NCBI RefSeq assembly: GCF_900099995.1
Contig: NZ_FNCZ01000004.1
Span: 62,001 to 126,000 of the forward strand
Direction: 5' to 3'
Length of the DNA stretch: 64,000 bases
DNA from: Winogradskyella thalassocola
Lineage (GTDB): Bacteria > Bacteroidota > Bacteroidia > Flavobacteriales > Flavobacteriaceae
This document shows positions 57,324 through 64,000 of the stretch, piece by piece. The position numbers and the translations under genes are program-made. Numbering within the stretch: the stretch's first letter is position 1; each line of letters begins with the position of its first letter. The notes under the pieces are model-generated. The model saw only the letters and a program-made list of their open reading frames with translations, ran no database searches and was not told where the DNA came from.

Positions 57324-57881
57324 TTATTGTCCGATAACCACTTTTGGAAAACGAATAACTTTATCACCTAGTTTATAACCACGCTCCACAACATCAATGA
57401 TTTTTCCTTTAAGATCATCGGTTGGTGCAGGAATCTGAGTTACTGCTTCATGGTGATCTGCATTAAAAAGATCTCCTTGTCTTACTTCTATTTTAGACAA
57501 CCCTTTTTGCTCTAAAGTATTTACCAATTTATTGTAAATTAACAAGACTCCTTTTCTTAATTCTTCGGCTTCCTTATCCTCTTCGATATGTGACAAAGCG
57601 CGTTCAAAATCATCTAGAATCGGCAACATTGACACGACTACATCTTGACTTGCTGTTTTAAACAATTCAATACGCTCCTTGGTTGTTCGTTTTTTATAGT
57701 TTTCAAATTCTGCAAACAAGCGCATGAATTTATCTTTCTCAGCAACCAATTGCTCTTGTAACTGTTCTTCAGGAGATCTTAAGTCCTTCTGCTGTGTTTC
57801 AGCTTCAGTTTCTAGTGTAGTTGTAGCCTGATCCTCTACTTGTGAATCTTCTACCTTATTATTTTTATCTTTTTTACTCAT
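57324..57881 (-). CDS. grpE: Nucleotide exchange factor GrpE
   Basis: 185 residues. GrpE releases ADP from DnaK. The N-terminal ~40 residues are charged and disordered. A coiled coil follows (~42-85, EEQLQEQLVAEKDKFMRLFAEFENYKKRT), then the helical and C-terminal beta domain with the family signature LINKL-like stretch VLLIYNKLVNTLEQKGLSKIE. The terminal VVERGYKLGDKVIRFPKVVIG is also the family signature. Normal length. It is the first gene of grpE-dnaJ, with a well-matched promoter upstream. Confidence 0.97.
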   Translation of the reverse strand: MSKKDKNNKVEDSQVEDQATTTLETEAETQQKDLRSPEEQLQEQLVAEKDKFMRLFAEFENYKKRTTKERIELFKTASQDVVVSMLPILDDFERALSHIEEDKEAEELRKGVLLIYNKLVNTLEQKGLSKIEVRQGDLFNADHHEAVTQIPAPTDDLKGKIIDVVERGYKLGDKVIRFPKVVIGQ

Positions 57882-57913
57882 TTTGAGTTCTTTTAAACTT
57901 TCAATTATATTGG

Positions 57914-57947
57914 CAAAAGTACTGCCATTATTATAAAAATGTCAAAA
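57914..57947 (-). promoter_or_regulatory. Promoter of grpE-dnaJ
   Basis: On the minus strand TTTTG (57947-57943) is followed after 21 bases by TACTTTTG (57921-57914), an exact TAnnTTTG. The leader is about 28 bases. No CIRCE-type heat-shock repeat was recognised. Confidence 0.65.
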
Positions 57948-57990
57948 TGTCATTAACATTTTTTTATCATACTTTAAGCGCTGTATTTTA

Positions 57991-57998
57991 TATCTTTG
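57991..57998 (+). promoter_or_regulatory. -7 promoter element of the YceI gene
   Basis: TATCTTTG is an exact TAnnTTTG, 32 bases before the ATG at 58030. The leader after it contains an A-rich stretch typical of flavobacterial translation initiation. Confidence 0.6.
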
Positions 57999-58029
57999 TT
58001 TCTAACAACTCAAATAAAAAGACATTAAA

Positions 58030-58686
58030 ATGAAATCAAATTTTTTAAAATTTTTTACGCTAATTGCTATAGTTACATTTTCAAGTTGTGGTGAGAAAGC
58101 TAAAGAAGCCAGTACGACTGAAACTAAAGATGCTGCAGTTGCCAAATCTAATTCTATACATTACGCTGTGAATACAGATGAATCTACAATAGAATGGAAA
58201 GGTTTTAAACCAACAGGTACTCATAATGGCGTAATTGGATTAACTGCTGGAAAATTAAATATTAATGGTGGATCTATTGAAGGTGGAAAATTCATTATTG
58301 ATATGGCTAGTATCGTAGTTAAAGATATTCCGCTAGAAGAAAAAGGTAATGCAAAACTTACAGATCATCTTAAGAGTGAAGATTTCTTTGATTCTAATGC
58401 CTTTCCTAATGCAATTTTTGAAGTTACCGAAATGAAAACTAGTGAAGGAAAATCAATGCTTTCAGGTAATTTAACTATTAAAAAATCAACAAACAATATC
58501 AGTTTCCCTGTCGCAATTTCTTTTAATGACGAAAACACTATGACATTAACTAGTGAAACGTTTACCATAGACCGATCTAAATGGGATGTTAAATATGGTT
58601 CAAAATCATTTTTTGATAATTTAGGTGATAAATTTATTAATAATGAAATTGAATTAAAAATTACTTTAACAGCTAATAAAGTTTAA
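58030..58686 (+). CDS. YceI family lipoprotein
   Basis: 218 residues with a lipoprotein signal peptide; Cys20 in VTFSSC is the lipobox cysteine. The mature part (~45-216) is the YceI lipocalin-like beta-barrel (VNTDESTIEWKGFKPTGTHNGVIGLTAGKL, DLHxK-like HLKSEDFFDSNAFPNAIFE, GNLTIKKSTNNISFPVAI). Known: YceI folds bind isoprenoid or other amphiphilic lipids in the periplasm; some are induced by stress. It has its own promoter and terminator, so it is monocistronic. The lipid ligand is unknown. Confidence 0.93.
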   Translation: MKSNFLKFFTLIAIVTFSSCGEKAKEASTTETKDAAVAKSNSIHYAVNTDESTIEWKGFKPTGTHNGVIGLTAGKLNINGGSIEGGKFIIDMASIVVKDIPLEEKGNAKLTDHLKSEDFFDSNAFPNAIFEVTEMKTSEGKSMLSGNLTIKKSTNNISFPVAISFNDENTMTLTSETFTIDRSKWDVKYGSKSFFDNLGDKFINNEIELKITLTANKV

Positions 58687-58707
58687 GATTTAATTACAAT
58701 ACAGTTG

Positions 58708-58739
58708 AAAAAGCAGTCTTTAAAATGACTGCTTTTTTT
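58708..58739 (+). terminator. Rho-independent terminator of the YceI gene
   Basis: AAGCAGTC (58711-58718) pairs with GACTGCTT (58727-58734), followed by a T run to 58739. Confidence 0.9.
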
Positions 58740-58762
58740 GGTTACTATTAGGTTTATAGTAT

Positions 58763-58790
58763 AAAAAACACCCAATAATGGGTGTTTTTT
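58763..58790. terminator. Second, bidirectional terminator between YceI and DUF5723 genes
   Basis: AAAAAACACCC (58763-58773) pairs with GGGTGTTTTTT (58780-58790) across an AATAAT loop. A and T runs on both sides serve the convergent leftward gene as well. Confidence 0.9.
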
Positions 58791-58818
58791 ATTTTAATTC
58801 AATTTTAAAAACCTTTTA

Positions 58819-60141
58819 TTATCTATATAAAGGAATATTAAGTCCTAAATAAACATCTGTGGTCTTAGAACTATCAGATAAAAGATTTGTAAAAACAGAC
58901 CCAGACCCAACTGTTAATGGACCTACACGAATCCCACCTCCAAAAGAAGTATCACCATATTGTCTAAAACTAAGTGGTGCGTAAAAGCTAAACCATTTGG
59001 TTTCTAATCGTGGAGCTACAGTTACTGTATTTATAATTGAAGTACTCATTTCTGAACCTTTTTTCACCATAGATAAATTCGCTTGTGCACTTACAAACCA
59101 TTTTTTTGCTAATCTATAATCTACTAGTAAATGTAAAGCTGTTGGTAATTTTATTTTTGCTTCTTCTATGGTTTCTACACCGTTATAATTATCTTCTAAA
59201 AAATCTTCTGTATCATCTTCAGAATCTGATGTATCTACTGTCGCATTCAAATCATAATTATTAACAGTTGAATTATCATAATTTATGGATCCAATATCTG
59301 TCACTGAAACCCCTACTTTTAATTTATAAGGAGTTTTATAAGTCGGTAGACTATCATTTTCGCGATTAGAATACCATTGGTATGTAAAGCCTACATCTAA
59401 TCCAAAGCCAGCAGTAAGATTACTAAAATCTAAATCATCAGATTCAAAATCTTGGCTAGTACCATAGATTAAATTTCCTTGCGTCGTTAATGTTTCGGCA
59501 GATTCTGAATAAAAACCTTGCAATTCAGGACTACTCATAAAGGCACTACCTGCCCCTTGTAAGTATTTTAAAGTCACACCTCCTTTTAAGAGATGGTTGG
59601 GCTTTTCTATTAGTATTCTACCATAGGCTAACCCTACTTCTGCCCATGCATGTATGGTACCAGTTAAGTCTTTTGAATCAAAGTCGAAATCATCATCAGA
59701 GTCAAAATCATTAGAAATTGTTTCATAGAGCTCGCCGTTAATATTATTAATATTCATATTAGCTCTCACTCTACTTATAACTCCTATGCTACTTTTTTTA
59801 TTTAAATTAAACATAAAAGAAGGTCCTACAACATCAACATTGACGAAAAAATTATTAGTATTACTCGGGAATTTTTTGGCGTCATCTTCAAAATCGAAGC
59901 CTCCATCTGAGTTCAGAATATCACTGACGTTAATTCCAAAATAATCACTACCTCCAAATAAACTTGCAGAAAACAAGTTAATATCAGCTCTTAAATTAGA
60001 ACCAACAATGCTCGATGGATTATAAACAACTCCATGGATGCCAGAATAATTATCAATAGAATGCCCTACATAACTTTGTCCAAAAGATAGGTTTAAGGTC
60101 AGTAAAAAAATAAATAGGTTAAAAAGTTTAGTGTTTTTCAT
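58819..60141 (-). CDS. DUF5723 family outer-membrane beta-barrel protein
   Basis: 440 residues with a signal peptide (1-21, ending LNLSFG before QSYVGH). The N-terminus SIDNYSGIHGVVYNPSSIVGSNLRADINLFSASLF is the signature of DUF5723/PorV-like proteins. Alternating aromatic strands run to the C-terminus, which ends GLNIPLYR. An acidic low-complexity loop (DTSDSEDDTEDFLED) is probably extracellular. Known: no function assigned for the family; related barrels act in lipid or protein export. It is isolated from the two-component genes by ~170 bases. Confidence 0.85.
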   Translation of the reverse strand: MKNTKLFNLFIFLLTLNLSFGQSYVGHSIDNYSGIHGVVYNPSSIVGSNLRADINLFSASLFGGSDYFGINVSDILNSDGGFDFEDDAKKFPSNTNNFFVNVDVVGPSFMFNLNKKSSIGVISRVRANMNINNINGELYETISNDFDSDDDFDFDSKDLTGTIHAWAEVGLAYGRILIEKPNHLLKGGVTLKYLQGAGSAFMSSPELQGFYSESAETLTTQGNLIYGTSQDFESDDLDFSNLTAGFGLDVGFTYQWYSNRENDSLPTYKTPYKLKVGVSVTDIGSINYDNSTVNNYDLNATVDTSDSEDDTEDFLEDNYNGVETIEEAKIKLPTALHLLVDYRLAKKWFVSAQANLSMVKKGSEMSTSIINTVTVAPRLETKWFSFYAPLSFRQYGDTSFGGGIRVGPLTVGSGSVFTNLLSDSSKTTDVYLGLNIPLYR

Positions 60142-60309
60142 AATAAATTAAGTTTTGGTTGCAACGAAGTTAAAATTATAATTGAATTAGGATTTTTTTT
60201 CTAGTTATACGACCTTTTTCAAAGGTTAAAAATTAATTATTACAGTCACATTCCCAAAAATGAGTGCTTTTTTCTTATGGAATTGAAAACTACCAGACCA
60301 CTAAAAACC

Positions 60310-60930
60310 TTAAAATCGATACTTCTTTTCTAAAGCATAGCGCATCAATTCTCCTTTACCATGAAGCCCAAGAATACGAATCATGTTTTTACGATGCGTT
60401 TCAACCGTATGTACACCTATAAAAAGTTCGTCTGCAATTTCACGAGATGTTTTTCCTTGTGCTACTAAACTTAAGATTTCAACCTGTCGCTTGGTTAAAA
60501 TACTTTTGGCCTTTTTATTAGTGTCATTTTCTGCTTCTATTTCAATATTAGCATCAAAATAAGCATTGCCATTATACACTGCTCGTATGGCTTTCAAAAC
60601 TTCCTCTAAAGGTGAATTTTTTAATAAATATCCCGAAGCCCCAGCGTCTAACATCTGTTTTATCGCATCCTTCTGATCGAACATTGTAAAGCCTAATATT
60701 TTTGTATGTGGCAACTCTTTTTTTATTTCTTTTGTTGCTGTAATGCCATCCATTTTTGGCATTCTTATATCTGTAATTACAACACTTGGCTGCTTTAAAC
60801 GTACCAAATCTAAAAGTGCTTCCCCATCGTTTGCTGTACCTACAATTTTTATATCGTCTTCATACTCTAAAAGCAATTTTATACCATCTATAAAGGACTG
60901 ATGGTCTTCGGCTATGGCTACTGTTATCAT
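60310..60930 (-). CDS. LuxR-family (NarL-type) response regulator
   Basis: 206 residues. The receiver domain (1-118) has phospho-acceptor Asp54 in VVITDIRMPKMDGITA. The LuxR-type helix-turn-helix (~140-200, ILTKRQVEILSLVAQGKTSREIADELFIGVHTVETHRKNMI) binds DNA. The start overlaps the end of the upstream histidine kinase gene by four bases (ATGA), so the two are translationally coupled and form a cognate pair. Target genes unknown. Confidence 0.95.
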   Translation of the reverse strand: MITVAIAEDHQSFIDGIKLLLEYEDDIKIVGTANDGEALLDLVRLKQPSVVITDIRMPKMDGITATKEIKKELPHTKILGFTMFDQKDAIKQMLDAGASGYLLKNSPLEEVLKAIRAVYNGNAYFDANIEIEAENDTNKKAKSILTKRQVEILSLVAQGKTSREIADELFIGVHTVETHRKNMIRILGLHGKGELMRYALEKKYRF

Positions 60931-62780
60931 AATGGCAAATCGATTATTACTGTTGTCCCTTTACTTATTTCTGACTCTATTGTGAATTTACCATCTAAAG
61001 ACTCTACACGTCTATCTATACTAGTGATTCCCATTTTCGATTTTGCTTTTGATAGTTGCTTAGGATTAAAACCAACACCATTATCTTCAACCATAATATT
61101 GATGTTGTCGGAATGATTAGTAATATGAATCGTTGCTTGAGTTGCTTTAGCATGCTTTATTAAATTCGTCACTAATTCTTGAATAATTCTGAAAATTGAA
61201 ATTTCTAATGAATTATCTAAACGCTGATCCAAACCAAAACTTTGAACTTCAATTTCTAATCCATTTATCCCTGAAGCGTTGTTTGCTAATTTTTCTACTG
61301 CCGGAAGCAAACCGTTTTTAGCAATGACACCTGAGTTTTTTAGATGTGCCATGGAGCGAATTTCAACATAAGCATTGTCTAATAATGTGCTTATTTTTTC
61401 TGTTAGTTCCTCTGAATCTTGATTATTATTTTGATGTTTCACTAAATAATCAAATTGCAATTTAGCAGCTGCTAATGTAGCACCAACACTATCATGCAAG
61501 TCAGCAGCCAAACGTCTGCGTTCTTTTTCCTGACCTTCAATCATAGCATCAATAGTAGATAATTCTAAATCCTTTAAAATTTTTTCTTTTTCATCAATTT
61601 CATCTTGACGTTCTTTTTCCGCCTTATGTTGTTTACGCTTTATATTTCTGTAGATAACAAAAGCAATCACTGAAAGAACAGCCAAACTTCCTCCCCAAGC
61701 TAAAAACAGGTTCGTTTTCTCTTTTTGGTATGCCATTCCTGTTTTAAGCGTCTTGTTTATGTTGACAAGGCTATCCTTAGTTCGGTGATTATCAATTTTT
61801 ATCTTTTCCAGTGTTTTAACTGTAATAATATCGTCTGTATTAGTTTTATTGTCTTTACTTAATTCTAGATATTTCACGGTCAAATCAAAGTTTCGTTGCC
61901 CCTTATAGCCTTCAAAAAGAAAATAATAAGCGTCACCAATCATTTCATTATTAGAAGCCTTTTGCCCATAATCTAGTAATTCGTCTGCTGAGCTAATAAG
62001 CTTTTCATAATCCATTTGTTTAAAATAGCTATGACATAGTACTCGGTAGGCATGAGACAAAATATTATAACTACTTAGTGAATCGCCAATTTTTATCGCG
62101 TCGTCTATATATGTTTTAGACTGCTTATAATCCTTTTTCTGAATATAGGAATTACTCATGTTAATTAAAGCAGAAGCTTCCGCTCGTTTATTATGAATCG
62201 CCTTAGCTAACTTTAAACTTTCAGCATAATAGCCTAATGCTTCATCAGATTTATAACGCCAATTATAGATATTACCTATAAGAACTAAAGTTTTAGAGAT
62301 TAATAAAGTGTCGTTTATTTCTTTACTTAATTCTAATGATTTTTCATAGTAGAGCTTTGCCTCATCGAGATTGAAAACTTTTTTATAAGAAATACCTAAA
62401 CCATTAATTGCTTTAGCCTGTCCTCTTTTATTATTTAATTCCTCAAAAATATTCAAACTCAACTCAAAGTTCTTTGATGCTTTAGAATTGTCCCCAAAAA
62501 TATGTTCTATTTCACCCAGAAGTATAAGTACATCTGCCTTTTGTTTTTTTAATTGGCGTGCTTCAGCAAAATCCAATAAACGCAATGCCAAAGCATAAGC
62601 ACTATCCGTTTTACTTTCAAAATAGTTTTTGTAAATAAAATCTCTGTAAGCATTAGCTCTTGTAGTATCAGATACTTTAGTATTTTCCCAAATTACTAAT
62701 AAAGAGTCTTTTTGTTTTTGACTATAACATAGTAATGGTAACAGTATAAAACATAGTATAATCTTAAAATTTGTAGTCAT
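60927..62780 (-). CDS. Sensor histidine kinase with TPR sensor domain
   Basis: About 617 residues from ATG 62780 (MTTNFKIILCFILLPLLCYS signal; ATG 62795 is an alternative start). A periplasmic region of about six TPR-like helical pairs (~30-330; repeats such as AKAINGLGISYKKVFNLDEAKLYYEKSLELSKE) is followed by one membrane span (~357-377). Then come the HisKA_3 phosphotransfer helix RRLAADLHDSVGATLAAAK and a HATPase_c domain (NLIKHAKATQATIHI, VEDNGVGFNP). It phosphorylates the LuxR-type regulator encoded downstream. Similar TPR kinases are common in flavobacteria; the signal is unknown. A promoter with an adjacent inverted repeat lies upstream. Confidence 0.94.
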   Translation of the reverse strand: MTTNFKIILCFILLPLLCYSQKQKDSLLVIWENTKVSDTTRANAYRDFIYKNYFESKTDSAYALALRLLDFAEARQLKKQKADVLILLGEIEHIFGDNSKASKNFELSLNIFEELNNKRGQAKAINGLGISYKKVFNLDEAKLYYEKSLELSKEINDTLLISKTLVLIGNIYNWRYKSDEALGYYAESLKLAKAIHNKRAEASALINMSNSYIQKKDYKQSKTYIDDAIKIGDSLSSYNILSHAYRVLCHSYFKQMDYEKLISSADELLDYGQKASNNEMIGDAYYFLFEGYKGQRNFDLTVKYLELSKDNKTNTDDIITVKTLEKIKIDNHRTKDSLVNINKTLKTGMAYQKEKTNLFLAWGGSLAVLSVIAFVIYRNIKRKQHKAEKERQDEIDEKEKILKDLELSTIDAMIEGQEKERRRLAADLHDSVGATLAAAKLQFDYLVKHQNNNQDSEELTEKISTLLDNAYVEIRSMAHLKNSGVIAKNGLLPAVEKLANNASGINGLEIEVQSFGLDQRLDNSLEISIFRIIQELVTNLIKHAKATQATIHITNHSDNINIMVEDNGVGFNPKQLSKAKSKMGITSIDRRVESLDGKFTIESEISKGTTVIIDLPL

Positions 62781-62865
62781 GCATTTCAACTCCATAAAAT
62801 CTCAATGGTTTTAGAAATTTTTATTTTCTAACTATTTTTTTCTATAATAAATAAATGTAATACGT

Positions 62866-62913
62866 CAAAGATGCAAAGTAAAAGCACACCAAAACATACC
62901 TAATAGTAGGTAT
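62866..62913 (-). promoter_or_regulatory. Promoter with operator-like inverted repeat for the two-component operon
   Basis: On the minus strand TTTTG is followed after 16 bases by CATCTTTG (62873-62866), one mismatch from TAnnTTTG. Immediately upstream lies ATACCTA-N4-TAGGTAT (62896-62913), a perfect 7-base inverted repeat suited to a dimeric regulator. Confidence 0.5.
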
Positions 62914-62983
62914 ATTTCTGAAATTAAGTTATAAAATTTGAATTGTGGACTAATCCTAGATAAAAAGACTAAAAATTAGACGA

Positions 62984-63169
62984 TTACATAAAGATATACT
63001 TAATTGATGCAATCATACCAATGAAACCAATGAAAGCGATCAGTATCCAAATAGTACCTTTATAATGTTTTTTGTGAAGTTGAAGATCTTTACGATATTG
63101 AAATGCAATAACGATAACGAAGACAATAAAAAATAATATTCCAAAAATCAATTGACCAGTACTAAACAT
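62984..63169 (-). CDS. Small two-span membrane protein, unknown function
   Basis: 61 residues from ATG 63169 (MFSTGQLIFGILFFIVFVIVI). The hydrophobic spans are ~7-24 and ~42-60, separated by a basic loop (QYRKDLQLHKKHYKG). A longer form would need a TTG at 63187 that lies inside the likely promoter. Short proteins of this shape are conserved in flavobacteria, but no function is recognised. It is divergent from the pyrophosphohydrolase gene. Confidence 0.7.
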   Translation of the reverse strand: MFSTGQLIFGILFFIVFVIVIAFQYRKDLQLHKKHYKGTIWILIAFIGFIGMIASIKYIFM

Positions 63170-63172
63170 CTT

Positions 63173-63194
63173 CTTATTTTTATGCAAAAATAAG
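63173..63194. promoter_or_regulatory. Inverted repeat with -7 element between divergent genes
   Basis: CTTATTTTT (63173-63181) and AAAAATAAG (63186-63194) form a perfect 9-base inverted repeat. On the minus strand it contains TATTTTTG (63192-63185), an exact TAnnTTTG for the small membrane gene. Confidence 0.5.
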
Positions 63195-63210
63195 GATTAA
63201 AACCACAACT

Positions 63211-63597
63211 ATGCAAGACAAAATTAATGCGGTAAAAGCGTTTCATACAGCTTTCAAAATAGGACATCGTGAAACGCCAAAAGCGGACTTAGGAATTAAC
63301 AAAAATATGCTACGCTATAAGTTAATGCGTGAAGAGAATGAAGAATATTTAGAAGCGGCTAATAACAATGACTTAGTTGAAGTTGCGGATGCTTTAGGTG
63401 ATATGCTTTATATTTTGTGTGGTACTATTATAGAACACGGTATGCAACATAAAATAGAAGAAGTCTTTGAAGAAATACAACGCAGTAATATGAGTAAATT
63501 AGGTGAAGATGGAGAACCGATCTATCGTGAAGATGGTAAAGTTTTAAAAGGGCCTAATTACTTTAAACCGCATATTAAAGCTATCTTAGAATCATAA
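63211..63597 (+). CDS. MazG/HisE-like nucleotide pyrophosphohydrolase
   Basis: 128 residues, all-alpha NTP-pyrophosphohydrolase fold. The metal-binding motif is E41-E42-x-x-E45 (REENEEYLEA), with Glu57, Asp60 and Asp64 in VEVADALGDML. The C-terminal GEPIYREDGKVLKGPNYFKP stretch is seen in the HisE-like/'phosphoribosyl-ATP pyrophosphohydrolase-like' branch. Known: such enzymes hydrolyse (d)NTPs to NMP and PPi, often as house-cleaning enzymes. It is not in a histidine operon, so true HisE function is unlikely. The terminator follows at once. Confidence 0.85.
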   Translation: MQDKINAVKAFHTAFKIGHRETPKADLGINKNMLRYKLMREENEEYLEAANNNDLVEVADALGDMLYILCGTIIEHGMQHKIEEVFEEIQRSNMSKLGEDGEPIYREDGKVLKGPNYFKPHIKAILES

Positions 63598-63623
63598 AAA
63601 AAGCAGCCAGATGGCTGCTTTTT
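63596..63623. terminator. Bidirectional terminator between pyrophosphohydrolase and ilvE
   Basis: AAGCAGCC (63601-63608), AGAT loop, GGCTGCTT (63613-63620), with A run before and T run after. It is placed between convergent genes. Confidence 0.93.
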
Positions 63624-63649
63624 CTTTATAATATTTTAATCTTATAATT

Positions 63650-64000
63650 TTATTTTACTTCATATCTCCAACCATGCTTATCTTCCGATAAATTATGTTG
63701 AATATTTAATAAGGTCTGTTTAAATAATTTAGCATAAGAATCTTCAGCGTCAACACTAGAAATTTCAAATAACTCATCTTGATGCTCAAATGCTGAAATT
63801 GGACTAATTACTGCAGCAGTTCCTGCTCCGAATATTTCTTTTAGACTTCCATCTTTTGCAGCCTCTTTTATTTCCGCAACGGTTACTGGTCTTACTTCAC
63901 AAGTAATTCCTAAATCTTCAGCGAGTTGAATGATACTTTTACGTGTCACACCATCCAAAATCCTATCGCTTGTAGGTGCTGTAATCAGCTTATCATTTAC
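63650..64000 (-). CDS. ilvE: Branched-chain amino-acid aminotransferase, 5' part beyond window
   Basis: The frame stays open to base 64000, so only the C-terminal ~116 residues are visible. They contain the class IV aminotransferase signatures TAPTSDRILDGVTRKSIIQLA and EIFGAGTAAVISPIS, typical of IlvE. The end is DKHGWRYEVK. The enzyme transfers amino groups between glutamate and leucine, isoleucine or valine using PLP. The internal TTG at 63958 is not a start. A bidirectional terminator follows. Confidence 0.93.
   Translation of the reverse strand, partial: VNDKLITAPTSDRILDGVTRKSIIQLAEDLGITCEVRPVTVAEIKEAAKDGSLKEIFGAGTAAVISPISAFEHQDELFEISSVDAEDSYAKLFKQTLLNIQHNLSEDKHGWRYEVK

Noticed and set aside
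60212-60226. ACCTTT-TTC-AAAGGT hairpin as terminator or operator
   Set aside because: Short loop and six pairs, no T tract on either strand and not near a promoter element.
63211-63597. True HisE (histidine biosynthesis)
   Set aside because: No histidine genes nearby and the sequence fits the general MazG/HisE-like house-cleaning branch.

Overview
The window comes from an AT-rich bacterium of the Bacteroidota, almost certainly a marine-type Flavobacteriaceae (the genus cannot be fixed by eye). The evidence is: ten proteins ending in the gliding-motility / type IX secretion (T9SS) type B C-terminal domain, promoters of the flavobacterial TAnnTTTG class, a DnaJ with a reduced zinc finger, and conserved flavobacterial housekeeping genes.

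Left half (1-36006): an uninterrupted, same-strand array of ten very large secreted surface proteins. All end in the T9SS type B sorting domain. Three families alternate. (a) Genes 1-2 are a translationally coupled paralogous pair, and gene 3 is a DUF3344/CARDB-like protein. (b) Genes 4-8 begin with a 'choice-of-anchor L' domain and carry 2 to 14 copies of a ~91-residue module with two cysteines and usually an acidic DxDxDG-type loop. (c) Genes 9-10 combine TIG, lamin-tail, Ig-like and 74-residue tandem repeats. The array runs off the left edge, and a strong terminator closes it at 36061-36098. It looks like a diversifying adhesin cluster: block duplications of modules, near-identical DNA repeats, and exchange of C-terminal domains between paralogs are all visible. 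No PorP/SprF-like outer-membrane partner is encoded in the window.

Right half (36163-64000): chromosomal core genes. In order: uvrB, followed by a 15-copy heptanucleotide repeat; a TerB-like protein; a secreted esterase; a DUF1456 protein; sucC (convergent, sharing a bidirectional terminator); an ACT-domain protein divergent from lysA; an AI-2E family permease; a tricorn-like S41 protease; and a 39-residue membrane peptide. Then comes a long leftward gene train: ABC ATPase and permease, MscS channel, NtrC-like regulator without a DNA-binding domain, PPK2 kinase, DinB-like protein, and a carboxypeptidase-regulatory-domain protein. Upstream lie grpE-dnaJ, a YceI lipoprotein, a DUF5723 outer-membrane protein, a LuxR-type response regulator with its TPR histidine kinase, a small membrane protein, a MazG-like pyrophosphohydrolase and the 3' part of ilvE.

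No tRNA, rRNA, CRISPR array, insertion sequence or phage gene was seen. The most interesting part is the modular adhesin array. Next are the atypical AAA+ response regulator (GAFTSA loop, no HTH) and several inverted-repeat sites at promoters.
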